Positions 1 through 8,045 are shown, counted from the stretch's first letter. The stretch is DNA of 20,069 nucleotides from Mxb001 sp049317345 (GCA_049317345.1 JBMOIL010000028.1:1-20069); one strand, 5' to 3'. Numbers and translations are program-made. Notes: generated by a model not told the origin, from the sequence alone.

Positions 1-1061
1 AATGGTGCGACACCGCTCATGATGCCGATGCCGGCGCTCGTCCACCCGGCGGCGCGATCGGGCTGGCCCGCCGAAGCGCGCATGGCACGGCCGATGCCGA
101 GGGGGAAGTGCATGCCGATTCCTACGCCGATGAGGACCAATCCGATGATGAGTGGCACTGCTCCGGTCACGAGCCAGGTGTAGACGAAGGCCGCTGCAGC
201 GAAGATGATCGATCCACCGAACACCAACTCCGATGACACGCGTTCGACGAGTCGCGAGCCTACGAGCCGCCCGATGATCATGCCGACGACGATCGCCGCG
301 ATGGTCGCCGACGCGGATCCGGCCTCGAGCCCGCCACGCTCACGCAGGAGGTCCGGCCCCCACTGCAGCAGAGTGATCTCGACGCTGGTGAGGAGGATCA
401 GCGTGAGCACGGCCCACCAGACCAGCGTAGGCAGGCGAGGCGCATCCGCACGCGACTCCAGGTCGGTGCCGACGTTGAACGCATCGACCGTTCGTCCGCG
501 GAGCACCTCGAGTGCGATGGCCACGAACACGAGGAGGAGTAGGCCTAGACGCCAGCCCAGAATTGTCGTCGCCGCGACGCCGACCGCAAGGATGCCGATG
601 AGTGACGCGCTGGAAGCCACGAGGTTGGCCTCGGCCAGTGAGGCATCTGCCGCGGCACCCTGTCGTGCCTCGAGGTAGGCGCTGACGCCGACGGCACAGA
701 AACTGGCTCCCAGTGAACCGATGAAGGGGCCCGTGGCCACCAACCACAGCGGGCCATCGCAGATGTAGAGCAGGGTGCCCGTGGCGATAGCCAACGCTCC
801 GGCCCGGAGCATCGCGCCGCGACCCCAGCGCCGGACGATAGACGCGGCAAGGAAACTGCCGAGCGTGCCGCCAGCGGCAAGCGAGATACTCAGGAGTGAG
901 GCGGCCGTTCGTGAGAGTCCCTCATCGTCGCGAAGCAGCGTGAGAGATGCGCCGAAGGCGTAGACGAACCATCCGAGAAGTCCCAGTTGGGCATAGGCGA
1001 GCAGGGTCGTGCGATCCCTGATGGGCCTCACGACGGGGTGCAGGACCCCATCGTCGGTCAC
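1..1061 (-). CDS. MFS transporter, 3' part missing at the window edge
   Basis: Reading the minus strand from a GTG at 1061 gives at least 353 residues of hydrophobic protein with repeated membrane segments, and no stop before the left edge. The first helix begins around residue 20. A short basic loop around residues 76-82 (VRRWGRG) follows the second helix, as in the loop 2-3 motif of major facilitator transporters. The start is set by a GTGA overlap: the GTG shares four bases with the TGA of serC, so translation is probably coupled to serC. No substrate can be read from the sequence. The gene is probably co-transcribed with serC. Confidence 0.8.
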   Translation of the reverse strand, partial: MTDDGVLHPVVRPIRDRTTLLAYAQLGLLGWFVYAFGASLTLLRDDEGLSRTAASLLSISLAAGGTLGSFLAASIVRRWGRGAMLRAGALAIATGTLLYICDGPLWLVATGPFIGSLGASFCAVGVSAYLEARQGAAADASLAEANLVASSASLIGILAVGVAATTILGWRLGLLLLVFVAIALEVLRGRTVDAFNVGTDLESRADAPRLPTLVWWAVLTLILLTSVEITLLQWGPDLLRERGGLEAGSASATIAAIVVGMIIGRLVGSRLVERVSSELVFGGSIIFAAAAFVYTWLVTGAVPLIIGLVLIGVGIGMHFPLGIGRAMRASAGQPDRAAGWTSAGIGIMSGVAP

Positions 1062-2182
1062 GTGAGCTGGGATACGACGTAGTCGATCGAGCGCGTCAAC
1101 TGCCGGACATCATCAGGCTCAACCGCGGGGAACACGGCAACGCGAATCTGATTACGGCCCAGCTTGCGGTAGGGCTCGGTGTCGACAATGCCGTTGGCGC
1201 GCAGCGCCTTGGTGATGCGCGAGGCATCGATGCTGTCGTCGAAGTCGATCGTCGCAACCACGGCGGAGCGCTTGGCCGGGTCGGTGACGAAGGGCTGTGC
1301 GACGGGGCTTGCCTCGGCCCAGTCGTAGAGGATTCCCGACGACTCTGCTGTGCGTGCGGTGCACCAGTCGAGGCCGCCGTTGCCGAGGAACCAGTCGACC
1401 TGCTCGGCCATGAGGTAGATCGTGGCGAGTGCGGGCGTGTTGTAGGTCTGGTCCTGCCGGGAGTTGTCAACGGCGATCGACAGGTCGAGGAAGGCCGGGG
1501 TCCAGCGGCCGCTGGCGGAGATCTCCTCCACCCGAGCCAGGGCCGCCGGTGACATGAGCGCGAACCACAGTCCGCCGTCGGATCCGAAGCTCTTTTGCGG
1601 GGCGAAGTAGTAAACGTCGGTCTGGGCGGCGTCCAGTGGCAGGCCGCCGGCCCCCGACGTGGCGTCGGTAAGCACCAGCGCCCCGGGGTCGGCTCCCGGC
1701 ACGCGCACGGGGGCGATCGCCACGCCTGTGGATGTCTCATTGTGTGGGGTGCAGTAGGCATCGATCCCCGCCTCGGCCGCGAAGGCAGGCGCGTCGCCGG
1801 GATCGGCCTTGATGATGGTGGGGTCGCCAAGATGTGGCGCGTCCTTGGCGGCCGTCGCGAACTTCGCACCGAACTCACCGAAGGAGAGGAACTGGGCCCG
1901 GTCGCGGATGAGGCCGAAGGTTGCGATATCCCAGAAGGCGGTCGACCCACCGTTGCCGAGGATCACCTCATAGCCGTCGGGCAGGGAAAACAGGTCCGAG
2001 AGGCCCGCGCGGAGCCGACCCACCTGAGACTTGACGGTCTTCTGCCGATGCGAGGTGCCGAGGTAGGTGCCGGCGACATCGAGTAGGCCGCTCACCTGCT
2101 CCCGGCGCACCTTCGAAGGGCCAGCGCCGAAGCGGCCGTCAATGGGCAGAAGATCAGCGGGGATGGTGATGTCGTCGGTCAC
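1058..2182 (-). CDS. serC: Phosphoserine aminotransferase SerC (mycobacterial type)
   Basis: Converts 3-phosphohydroxypyruvate and glutamate to phosphoserine and 2-oxoglutarate in serine biosynthesis; a PLP enzyme of the cytoplasm. The 374-residue length fits the actinobacterial SerC group. The PLP lysine is K197 in APQKSFGSDGG, and D173 in TDATSG is the likely partner of the pyridine nitrogen. The N-terminal PADLLPIDGRFGAGPSKVR and the C-terminal GRNQIRVAVFPAVEPDDV are typical. The start is a GTG at 2182. It has no Shine-Dalgarno, but TAGCCT lies six bases upstream, so it may have its own leaderless promoter in the 25-base gap after citrate synthase. The stop overlaps the GTG start of the MFS gene. 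Confidence 0.95.
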   Translation of the reverse strand: MTDDITIPADLLPIDGRFGAGPSKVRREQVSGLLDVAGTYLGTSHRQKTVKSQVGRLRAGLSDLFSLPDGYEVILGNGGSTAFWDIATFGLIRDRAQFLSFGEFGAKFATAAKDAPHLGDPTIIKADPGDAPAFAAEAGIDAYCTPHNETSTGVAIAPVRVPGADPGALVLTDATSGAGGLPLDAAQTDVYYFAPQKSFGSDGGLWFALMSPAALARVEEISASGRWTPAFLDLSIAVDNSRQDQTYNTPALATIYLMAEQVDWFLGNGGLDWCTARTAESSGILYDWAEASPVAQPFVTDPAKRSAVVATIDFDDSIDASRITKALRANGIVDTEPYRKLGRNQIRVAVFPAVEPDDVRQLTRSIDYVVSQLT

Positions 2183-2188
2183 CGGGCA

Positions 2189-2194
2189 AGGCTA
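2189..2194 (-). promoter_or_regulatory. Candidate leaderless -10 element of serC
   Basis: On the minus strand TAGCCT is followed by six bases (2188-2183) and then the GTG of serC. The same hexamer and spacing occur before the photolyase and VOC genes. No Shine-Dalgarno is present, and no clear -35 was found. Confidence 0.5.
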
Positions 2195-2207
2195 CGCAGT
2201 TCAGATC

Positions 2208-3365
2208 TCAGCGTCGGACCGAGGTCGGCCGGGATTCGCGCGTCGATGGGGTGTATCCCGATGGAGCAACCATCTGCGCATCCCAGCCGGGGACTGCCTC
2301 GGGGATGCGCGGCCCGGGACCGACGTACCTCGCCGACGGGCGCACGAGTCGCCCGGTGCGCTTCTGCTCGAGGACGTGAGCGCTCCAGCCAGCGAGTCGA
2401 GCGCAGGTGAACATCGAGGTGAACATCTGAGGGGGCACCTCGGCGTAGTCGAGCATGATCGCCGCCCAGAACTCGACGTTCGTCTCGAGGATGCGATCGG
2501 GTCGACGGGAACGAAGTTCGTTGAGTGCGGCAGTCTCGAGCGCGAGTGCGACCTCGTAGCGCGGTGCATTGAGCTCCTGCGCCGTACGCCGGAGCACTCG
2601 GGCGCGGGGATCTTCGGCACGATAGACGCGGTGACCGAAGCCCATGAGGCGCTGGCCGCGATCGAGTACGCCGCGGACGTAGCCCTCGGCGTCGCCGGTG
2701 CGCTCGATTTCCTGGATCATGCCGAGCACGCGTGAGGGCGCACCACCGTGCAGCGGACCGCTCATGGCGCCGATGGCTCCCGAGATGGCGGCTGCGACGT
2801 CCGCACCGGTCGATGCGATCACGCGAGCCGTGAATGTCGAGGCGTTCATGCCGTGCTCGGCGGCAGACACGAAGTAGGCGTCGACGGCCTGGACGTGGCG
2901 GGGATCCGGCTCCCCACGCCAGCGTGTCATGAAGCGCTCCACGATCGTGCTCGCGCCATCGATTCGGGTCTGGGGGACCATGGGGACGCCGAGGCCGCGG
3001 GCGGCCTGCGCCACGAAAGACATGGCCATGACGGAGACGTGGGCGAGGTTCTCGCGTGCCGTGTCGTCGTCGATGTCGAGTAGCGGCTGGAGGCCCCACC
3101 CGGGCGCGAGCATCGCAATGGCCGACTGCACGTCGACGCGCACATCGCCGGAGTGGACGGGAATCGGGTATGGCTCAGCGGGCGGGAGGCCCGGGTTGAA
3201 CTCGTTGTCGACGAGCAGGCCCCAGACGTTGCCGTACGACACCCGCCCCACGAGGTCCTCGATGTCGATGCCGCGGTAGCGCAGTGAACCGCCATCACGG
3301 TCGGGCTCGGCGATCTGGGTCTCGAATGCGACGACACCCTCGAGGCCGGGCACGAAATCGCTCAT
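2208..3365 (-). CDS. citA: Citrate synthase 2 (CitA type)
   Basis: Condenses oxaloacetate with acetyl-CoA to citrate. The protein has 385 residues, the length of the small second citrate synthase of actinobacteria. Catalytic histidines are seen as H206 (PLHGGA) and H245 (GFGHRVYRAEDPRA, the family signature). The third catalytic position, normally Asp in N-V-D-F, reads N-V-E-F, so Glu298 stands there; I recall the same in mycobacterial CitA. The frame stays open far upstream across pdxH, but homology begins at the ATG at 3365 (MSDFVPGLEGV). TTGAAT lies six bases before that ATG. The gene diverges from pdxH and is followed after 25 bases by serC. Confidence 0.93.
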   Translation of the reverse strand: MSDFVPGLEGVVAFETQIAEPDRDGGSLRYRGIDIEDLVGRVSYGNVWGLLVDNEFNPGLPPAEPYPIPVHSGDVRVDVQSAIAMLAPGWGLQPLLDIDDDTARENLAHVSVMAMSFVAQAARGLGVPMVPQTRIDGASTIVERFMTRWRGEPDPRHVQAVDAYFVSAAEHGMNASTFTARVIASTGADVAAAISGAIGAMSGPLHGGAPSRVLGMIQEIERTGDAEGYVRGVLDRGQRLMGFGHRVYRAEDPRARVLRRTAQELNAPRYEVALALETAALNELRSRRPDRILETNVEFWAAIMLDYAEVPPQMFTSMFTCARLAGWSAHVLEQKRTGRLVRPSARYVGPGPRIPEAVPGWDAQMVAPSGYTPSTRESRPTSVRR

Positions 3366-3371
3366 GGACCT

Positions 3372-3377
3372 ATTCAA
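3372..3377 (-). promoter_or_regulatory. Candidate leaderless -10 element of citA
   Basis: On the minus strand GGGGTTGAAT is followed by six bases and the ATG of citrate synthase. The identical ten bases stand seven bases before the GTG of ideR. No Shine-Dalgarno fits. Confidence 0.45.
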
Positions 3378-3491
3378 CCCCACGGCCGCCGCACCGGTTT
3401 GCGGGGCGGCGGAGGGAGCATTCCCGATCGGGCAGTCTCCTCCGCTCGAGTCGGCGGTGCCGACCGGACCGAGTCGTGATGGGATCGGCCT

Positions 3492-4157
3492 GTGACGGAT
3501 GAGCACGACCTCAGGGCGATGCGCCTGTCCTACGACCGGGGCACCCTGGTCGAGGCGGACCTCGCCCCGAATCCCTTGGCGCAATTCCGGCAGTGGTTGG
3601 CAGACGCGGTCGCGGAAGGGATCGTGGAGCCCAACGCCATGGTGCTCTCTACTGTGTCGGCCGAGGGGGTGCCGAGTGCGCGCACCGTGCTTCTGAAGGA
3701 GGCCGACGCGCGCGGCTTCGCCTTCTACACCAACCTCGCCTCGCGCAAGGGACGTGAACTCGAGGCCACACGACGAGCGGCATGCGTCTTCCCGTGGCTG
3801 CCCCTGCATCGGCAGGTCGTTGTCGTCGGCGCGACCGTCGAGGTGTCGCGCGATGAGGCCGCCGACTACTTCGCCTCGCGTCCGCATGGATCGCGCCTTG
3901 GTGCGTGGGCGAGCCGGCAGTCCGAGATCATCGACGATCGCGCGGTGCTCGACGATCGTCACGCACAACTGCTCGAGCGATTCCCCAATGACGTGCCGCT
4001 GCCTGACTTCTGGGGTGGGTGGATCGTCGTACCCGAGTCCGTGGAGTTCTGGCAGGGACGGGAGTCGCGCCTGCATGATCGGCTCCGCTATCGCCGCGTG
4101 CGCGAAGGCGGACTCGACGACCCGGGAGCGTGGGTCGTCGAGCGACTCTCGCCCTGA
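3492..4157 (+). CDS. pdxH: Pyridoxine/pyridoxamine 5'-phosphate oxidase
   Basis: An FMN enzyme that oxidises pyridoxine or pyridoxamine 5'-phosphate to PLP with oxygen. The 221-residue protein shows ARTVLLKE and FYTNLASRKG in the FMN-binding half, SRLGAWASRQSEII in the middle, and the C-terminal PdxH signature VEFWQGRESRLHDR. The start is a GTG at 3492, which gives the usual N-terminus with an RLSYDRG-type substrate segment. There is no convincing Shine-Dalgarno; TGGGAT lies six bases upstream, a weak -10 candidate. It diverges from citrate synthase and is followed after one base by an MFS gene. Its product PLP is the cofactor of SerC, encoded nearby on the other strand. Confidence 0.95.
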   Translation: MTDEHDLRAMRLSYDRGTLVEADLAPNPLAQFRQWLADAVAEGIVEPNAMVLSTVSAEGVPSARTVLLKEADARGFAFYTNLASRKGRELEATRRAACVFPWLPLHRQVVVVGATVEVSRDEAADYFASRPHGSRLGAWASRQSEIIDDRAVLDDRHAQLLERFPNDVPLPDFWGGWIVVPESVEFWQGRESRLHDRLRYRRVREGGLDDPGAWVVERLSP

Positions 4158-4158
4158 G

Positions 4159-5412
4159 ATGGCCCGACTCTTCGTCGACCTCACCCCCCTGCGCGAAAGC
4201 GCCCCCTTCCGGCGCCTGTGGATCGGCCACAGCGTGGGCACGGCCGGCCAGCAGATGACGTCGGTCGCCGTCGCGCTCGAGGTCTACGACCTCACGGGAT
4301 CCTCCTGGGCGGTCGGTCTCACCGGCCTCTTCCAACTCGTGCCACTCGTCGTGCTCGGTCTCTACGGCGGTGCCCTGATCGACCGCTTTGATCGCCGGAA
4401 GGTGGCGCTTATCGCGACGGTGGGGCTGTGGGCCAGCACGCTGGCCTTCGTCCTGCAGTCCCTCGCTGGAGCAGACTCGGTCGCGCTGCTTTACGCGATC
4501 ATCGCGGTGCAGTCGGGCTTCTTCGCCGTCGCCAATCCGGCGCGCCAGGCCATCGTGCCGCGCCTCGTGCCCCTGCACCTGCTGCCCGCGGCCAATGCGC
4601 TCAACACGTTGACCTGGGGGCTTGCCTTCACGATCGGACCGGTGATCGCGGGCTTCCTCATCGCCGGCACAGGCACGGTGTCGACGGTCTACCTCCTCGA
4701 TCTCGTCGTCTTCGGCATCGCTGTATGGGCGATGTGGCGCTTGCCCTCTCTCCCGCCCGAGGGCGTGGCGCCCGATGCCGCGCGCGGCTGGCGCAGCGTG
4801 CTCGAGGGGATCCGCTTTCTCAAAGGCAAGCGCAATCTGCAGATGTCCTTCTACCTCGACATCGTCGCGATGGTCTTCGGCATGCCGCGCGCCCTCTTCC
4901 CCGCCATCGCCACGGCTTGGTACGGCGGCTCACTCGCCGACGTCGCCCTCATCGTCGGCCTGCTGTCCGCTGCGCCCGCTGTGGGATCCATCGTCGCCAC
5001 CGTCCTCTCCGGACCGCTTGGCAAGGTCCGTCGTCAGGGGCTCGCTGTCGTCATCTCCATCTGCATCTGGGGTGGGGCCATCGCAATCTTCGGCCTCGTC
5101 CGGTCCCTCCCCGTGGCGCTCGCCCTGCTGGCCATCGCGGGCGGAGCGGACGCGGTGAGCGCGATCTTCCGCTCGACGATCCTGCAGGCAGCGACACCCG
5201 ACGACTATCGCGGGCGGCTGCAGGGCATCTTCACCGTTGTCGTCGTGGGCGGGCCGCGCCTCGGCGATGTCGAGGCCGGTGCTGTGGCCGGGGTCTTCGG
5301 CGAGACCGTGTCGGCTGTCTCGGGAGGACTGCTCTGCCTCGTCTTCACCGGCGCGCTTGTGGCGGCGGTCCCGGCATTCCTCAGATACGACGCCGAGCAC
5401 CCCGTGCCTTAG
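4159..5412 (+). CDS. MFS transporter, EntS-like exporter group
   Basis: A 417-residue membrane protein with about twelve hydrophobic segments. The loop 2-3 motif reads GGALIDRFDRRKVAL (about residues 70-84), as in proton-driven major facilitator exporters. NPARQAIVPRLVP and a late R-S-T-I-L-Q-A-ATPDDYRGR segment resemble the EntS/MFS_3 group. The substrate is unknown; EntS itself exports a siderophore, but nothing here shows that role. The start is the ATG at 4159, one base after the pdxH stop, so the genes are probably co-translated. The frame is open well upstream, inside pdxH, but that stretch has no transporter-like sequence. A long hairpin follows the gene. Confidence 0.88.
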   Translation: MARLFVDLTPLRESAPFRRLWIGHSVGTAGQQMTSVAVALEVYDLTGSSWAVGLTGLFQLVPLVVLGLYGGALIDRFDRRKVALIATVGLWASTLAFVLQSLAGADSVALLYAIIAVQSGFFAVANPARQAIVPRLVPLHLLPAANALNTLTWGLAFTIGPVIAGFLIAGTGTVSTVYLLDLVVFGIAVWAMWRLPSLPPEGVAPDAARGWRSVLEGIRFLKGKRNLQMSFYLDIVAMVFGMPRALFPAIATAWYGGSLADVALIVGLLSAAPAVGSIVATVLSGPLGKVRRQGLAVVISICIWGGAIAIFGLVRSLPVALALLAIAGGADAVSAIFRSTILQAATPDDYRGRLQGIFTVVVVGGPRLGDVEAGAVAGVFGETVSAVSGGLLCLVFTGALVAAVPAFLRYDAEHPVP

Positions 5413-5429
5413 CCACCCACTCGCATCCG

Positions 5430-5485
5430 AAAACGACGCTTCGTGACAGTTATGCGGGCCCTCAAGTGCCACCAAGCGTCGTTTT
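5430..5485. terminator. Bidirectional terminator-like hairpin
   Basis: A 12-base perfect inverted repeat, AAAACGACGCTT at 5430-5441 and AAGCGTCGTTTT at 5474-5485, extends inward with three mismatches to about 20 paired positions around a GC-rich loop. It lies between the convergent ends of the MFS gene and the gene at 5557. It offers T-rich tails in both directions, as expected for a shared terminator. It might instead be a small dispersed palindromic repeat. Confidence 0.5.
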
Positions 5486-5497
5486 GGCGATGCGCCC

Positions 5498-5566
5498 GGC
5501 CTACGGGAGCCGAGGGGAGGAGCCTGGCCTACGGCAGGCGAGGCGATGCGCCCGGCCTACGGCAGG
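5498..5566. repeat. 28-bp tandem repeat, about 2.5 copies
   Basis: GGCCTACGG begins at 5498, 5526 and 5554, exactly 28 bases apart. Copies 2 and 3 agree through GGCCTACGGCAGG. A 21-base block (5486-5506) recurs perfectly at 5542-5562. The last copy runs into the stop codon and last codons of the gene ending at 5557, so the array grew at the 3' end of that gene or was copied from it. Confidence 0.75.
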
Positions 5567-5874
5567 TAAGTGTCGAGGATGCGGGAGAGCAGTTCGTCGG
5601 GCGCGAGCTCCTGTGCCTTGGCCTCGGCCCGCAGCCGCTTGCGCACCGACTTCGGCACGCGAGCGCCGAGATCGACGTACTTGTCCTTGGCGGGCCCGGT
5701 GATGGCATCGGCCGCTGTAGCGCCCTTGCCGGCCTTGAGGCTCTTGGACTTCGACTTCTCCTTGCCCTCCTTCACGCCGCCGGGGATCGGCGCTGGCAGG
5801 GGACGCCCACTCACGGGGTGGAGTTCAGCATCGGGGGCGCGGCTCAGCGCGGGTCGAGGCGTCTGCGGTGCCAT
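5557..5874 (-). CDS. Small ribbon-helix-helix-like protein paired with ParA
   Basis: A 105-residue protein. Residues 1-60 are Pro/Ala-rich, then Lys/Ser-rich (KEGKEKSKSKSLKAGKG), and look disordered. The last 40 or so residues read as a strand (KYVDLGARVP), a helix (KSVRKRLRAEAKAQEL) and a second helix (APDELLSRILDTYL), the pattern of CopG-like ribbon-helix-helix DNA-binding domains. The ATG at 5874 is chosen because GGAGGA stands just upstream; an upstream in-frame ATG lacks this. It follows the ParA gene by 37 bases and probably shares its operon. By analogy with other ParA/small-partner pairs it may be the DNA- or cargo-binding partner; that is inference, and the fold is judged by eye. Confidence 0.7.
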   Translation of the reverse strand: MAPQTPRPALSRAPDAELHPVSGRPLPAPIPGGVKEGKEKSKSKSLKAGKGATAADAITGPAKDKYVDLGARVPKSVRKRLRAEAKAQELAPDELLSRILDTYLP

Positions 5875-5911
5875 GGGTCCTCCGGAAGGGTGTGGGCCAA
5901 CAGTACGTCGG

Positions 5912-6667
5912 TCAGGCGAGCAAGCGGTCGAGGATGTCGTCGAAGGCGTCACTCACTTCGGCAGCACCGGGGGAGCGCCAGGCCTGCACGGGAACGCCTG
6001 CTCCCTGGGCCTGCTGCACGGCGGAGCGCTCGGGGATGACTGGGTCGAGCACGAGGTCGCCGTAGACCTGCCTCAACTCTTCGATGCGGTAGCGATGCTC
6101 CGAGAGATTGCTGCGCACGCGATTGACGAGCACGCCCGCGGGCTGCAGGCGCAGGTTGACCGACGTGCGCGCAGCCTCGACCGCGAGCAGTGCGCGTGTC
6201 GCTCCCTGCAAGGCGAAGAAGCCCGGCTCGGTGACGACGAGTGCACTCTCCGCCGCGGCCAGGCCATTGCGAGTGAGCTCATCCAGCGACGGCGGGCAAT
6301 CGATGAGGATGAGGTCGTAGCCGTCAGTCACGCCCGCCAGGCTCACGCGCAGGCGCGTGGCCGAGTCCTGGCCCTCCGGGCGATTGCGGTGGGCCACCGC
6401 CTCCTCACTAGGAAGCAGATCGACCTGCGGCCCCCATCCGGTGCTCACGATGGCCTCACGGGCGATGCCCGGGCGACCATCGGCCAGGACGTCTCCGATG
6501 GTGAAGGAGAAGGGTGGCGGATCGAGCGCCACGGTCGCGTTGGCCTGCGGATCCAGATCGATGACGAGCACCCGGATACCCCGAACCCACGCGGCGCCAG
6601 CCAGGCCGAGCACGGTTGTGCTCTTGCCCACGCCCCCCTTGAGGGACAGCACCGCGACCGCTGACAT
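5912..6667 (-). CDS. ParA/MinD-family ATPase (orphan ParA)
   Basis: A 251-residue P-loop ATPase of the ParA class, which forms ATP-dependent dimers on DNA to move or position a cargo. It has the deviant Walker A KGGVGKST (residues 10-17), the A' motif DLDPQAN (37-43) and Walker B LILIDCPPS (119-127). It lacks an N-terminal DNA-binding domain, so it is of the short type. No ParB and no parS-like 16-mer palindrome is nearby, so it is unlikely to be the chromosome-partitioning ParA. It starts at ATG 6667, 13 bases after the photolyase stop, and is followed by a small ribbon-helix-helix-like gene. Its cargo cannot be told. Confidence 0.88.
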   Translation of the reverse strand: MSAVAVLSLKGGVGKSTTVLGLAGAAWVRGIRVLVIDLDPQANATVALDPPPFSFTIGDVLADGRPGIAREAIVSTGWGPQVDLLPSEEAVAHRNRPEGQDSATRLRVSLAGVTDGYDLILIDCPPSLDELTRNGLAAAESALVVTEPGFFALQGATRALLAVEAARTSVNLRLQPAGVLVNRVRSNLSEHRYRIEELRQVYGDLVLDPVIPERSAVQQAQGAGVPVQAWRSPGAAEVSDAFDDILDRLLA

Positions 6668-6680
6668 GGACCCGAGTGTC

Positions 6681-8039
6681 TCAGGTCTTCGGGCTGCCCT
6701 TCATCTGGGCGAATCGGTCCAGGGCCTCGAGGCGCTCGGCAGCATGGTCGACGATCCGCTCGGGATAGCCGAGGTCGTAGCCGCCGAGGGTGTCCCAGGG
6801 GGTGTGCGCGGTCTTGCCGGGCAGGTGCGCCAACTCCGGCACGTAGCGACGGACGTAGTCACCATCCGGGTCGAATCTCTCTCCCTGCCCCACGGGATTG
6901 AAGACACGGTGGTACGGCGACGCATCGGTGCCGCAGCCGGCCGTCCACTGCCAGCCGTGGGAGTTACTCGCCAGATCGCCATCGCGCAGCCAACGCATGA
7001 AGTGCGCGGAGCCGCGCTGCCAGGGCAGATGCAGATCCTTGACCAGGAAACTCGCCACCACCATGCGCACGCGGTTGTGCATCCAGCCCTCGGCGAGGAG
7101 CTGCCGCATCCCGGCATCGACGAACGGGTAGCCGGTGCGACCGGCAGCCCAGGCCTCGAAGAGCGCATCGGCCTGCTCACCGGAGTCCCACGCGAAGTCA
7201 TCGTCGAACCGCACATCCAGCGACGCGCGTGCGCTCTCGGGTCGTTGATGCATGACGTCGGCGTAGAACTCCCGCCACGCGATCTCCTTACGGAATGTCT
7301 CCTCGCCCGCAGAGTCGCCGAGGTCCGCGAGCATCGTGCGCGGATGGATCTCACCCCACTTCAGGTGATGGCCCATCGACGACGTGCCGTCGAGCGCGGG
7401 GAAGTTGCGCGTGTCGTCATACGCCGCAAGGCCCGCAGCGCGGAAGGCAGCCCATCTCTCCAGGGCTGCAGCCTCTCCCGCCGCCGGAAGCGCGAAGGGC
7501 AGGTCCGGGCGCTCGGGGTAGCCGTGGCACTCGAGCGGCATGACGTACTCCGCCTCCACGTCAGCAGCAGGCGCACGCCACCCGTGGCGCATCCAGGCGC
7601 GATAGAACGGCGTGTAGACGCGGTACGCCGTGCCGTCGTCCTTGGTTACCCGGCCCGGAGCGACGGCGTACGGCGACCCCGTGACCACGAGGTCGATGCC
7701 CTGCTCGGCCAGGGCGGCGCGCACGCGCTCGTCACGCTGCACGCCATAGGGGCCGTAGTCCGCAGCGATGTGCACCTCGCTCGCACCCGCTGCCCGGGCA
7801 ACCGCGACCACATGCTCGACAGGATCGCCGTGCTGCAAGAGCAGTTGGTCGCCGAGGTCGGCGTCGAGTGCGCGCAGGGAGTCGACGAGGTAGGCGCGGC
7901 GCACGTCGCTTGCGGGCTCCCACACGGCGGGGTCGACGACGAAGAGCGGCACGACCTGTCCGTCGATGGCAGCCGCGGCACTGAGCGCGGGGTTGTCGCC
8001 CAGACGTAGGTCGCGACGGAACCAAGCAACGGCGGGCAT
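6681..8039 (-). CDS. phr: Deoxyribodipyrimidine photolyase (class I type)
   Basis: Uses blue light and FADH- to split UV-induced cyclobutane pyrimidine dimers. The 452-residue protein begins with the antenna-domain motif WFRRDLRLGDNPAL (residues 6-19). The C-terminal FAD-binding domain shows IAWREFYADVMHQRP, RTGYPFVDAGMRQL, GWMHNRVRMVVASFLVKDL and the signature region with NSHGWQWTAGCGTDASPYHR followed by NPVGQGERFDPDGDYVRR. The start is the ATG at 8039; TAGCCT stands six bases before it. The antenna chromophore (folate or deazaflavin) cannot be decided by eye. It heads a leftward operon with parA and the small downstream gene. Confidence 0.94.
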   Translation of the reverse strand: MPAVAWFRRDLRLGDNPALSAAAAIDGQVVPLFVVDPAVWEPASDVRRAYLVDSLRALDADLGDQLLLQHGDPVEHVVAVARAAGASEVHIAADYGPYGVQRDERVRAALAEQGIDLVVTGSPYAVAPGRVTKDDGTAYRVYTPFYRAWMRHGWRAPAADVEAEYVMPLECHGYPERPDLPFALPAAGEAAALERWAAFRAAGLAAYDDTRNFPALDGTSSMGHHLKWGEIHPRTMLADLGDSAGEETFRKEIAWREFYADVMHQRPESARASLDVRFDDDFAWDSGEQADALFEAWAAGRTGYPFVDAGMRQLLAEGWMHNRVRMVVASFLVKDLHLPWQRGSAHFMRWLRDGDLASNSHGWQWTAGCGTDASPYHRVFNPVGQGERFDPDGDYVRRYVPELAHLPGKTAHTPWDTLGGYDLGYPERIVDHAAERLEALDRFAQMKGSPKT

Positions 8040-8045
8040 CCTCGC

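Noticed and set aside
2208..4241. A 677-codon open frame covering citrate synthase plus the strand opposite pdxH
   Set aside because: Similarity starts at the ATG at 3365. The upstream part lies antisense to pdxH and is open only because of high GC.
3754..5412. A 552-codon open frame that would extend the MFS gene into pdxH
   Set aside because: The first 135 codons are Arg/Ser/Pro-rich out-of-frame pdxH sequence; the transporter starts at 4159.
5498..5566. CRISPR-like array
   Set aside because: The 28-base unit is repeated head to tail with no spacers, and there are no cas genes.
4428..5702. A 424-codon frame overlapping the second MFS gene
   Set aside because: Arg/His/Gly-rich shadow of the transporter frame that runs through the hairpin and tandem repeat.
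6357..8009. A 550-codon frame opposite the photolyase and ParA genes
   Set aside because: No domain is recognisable, and the minus strand carries clear photolyase and ParA motifs over the same bases.
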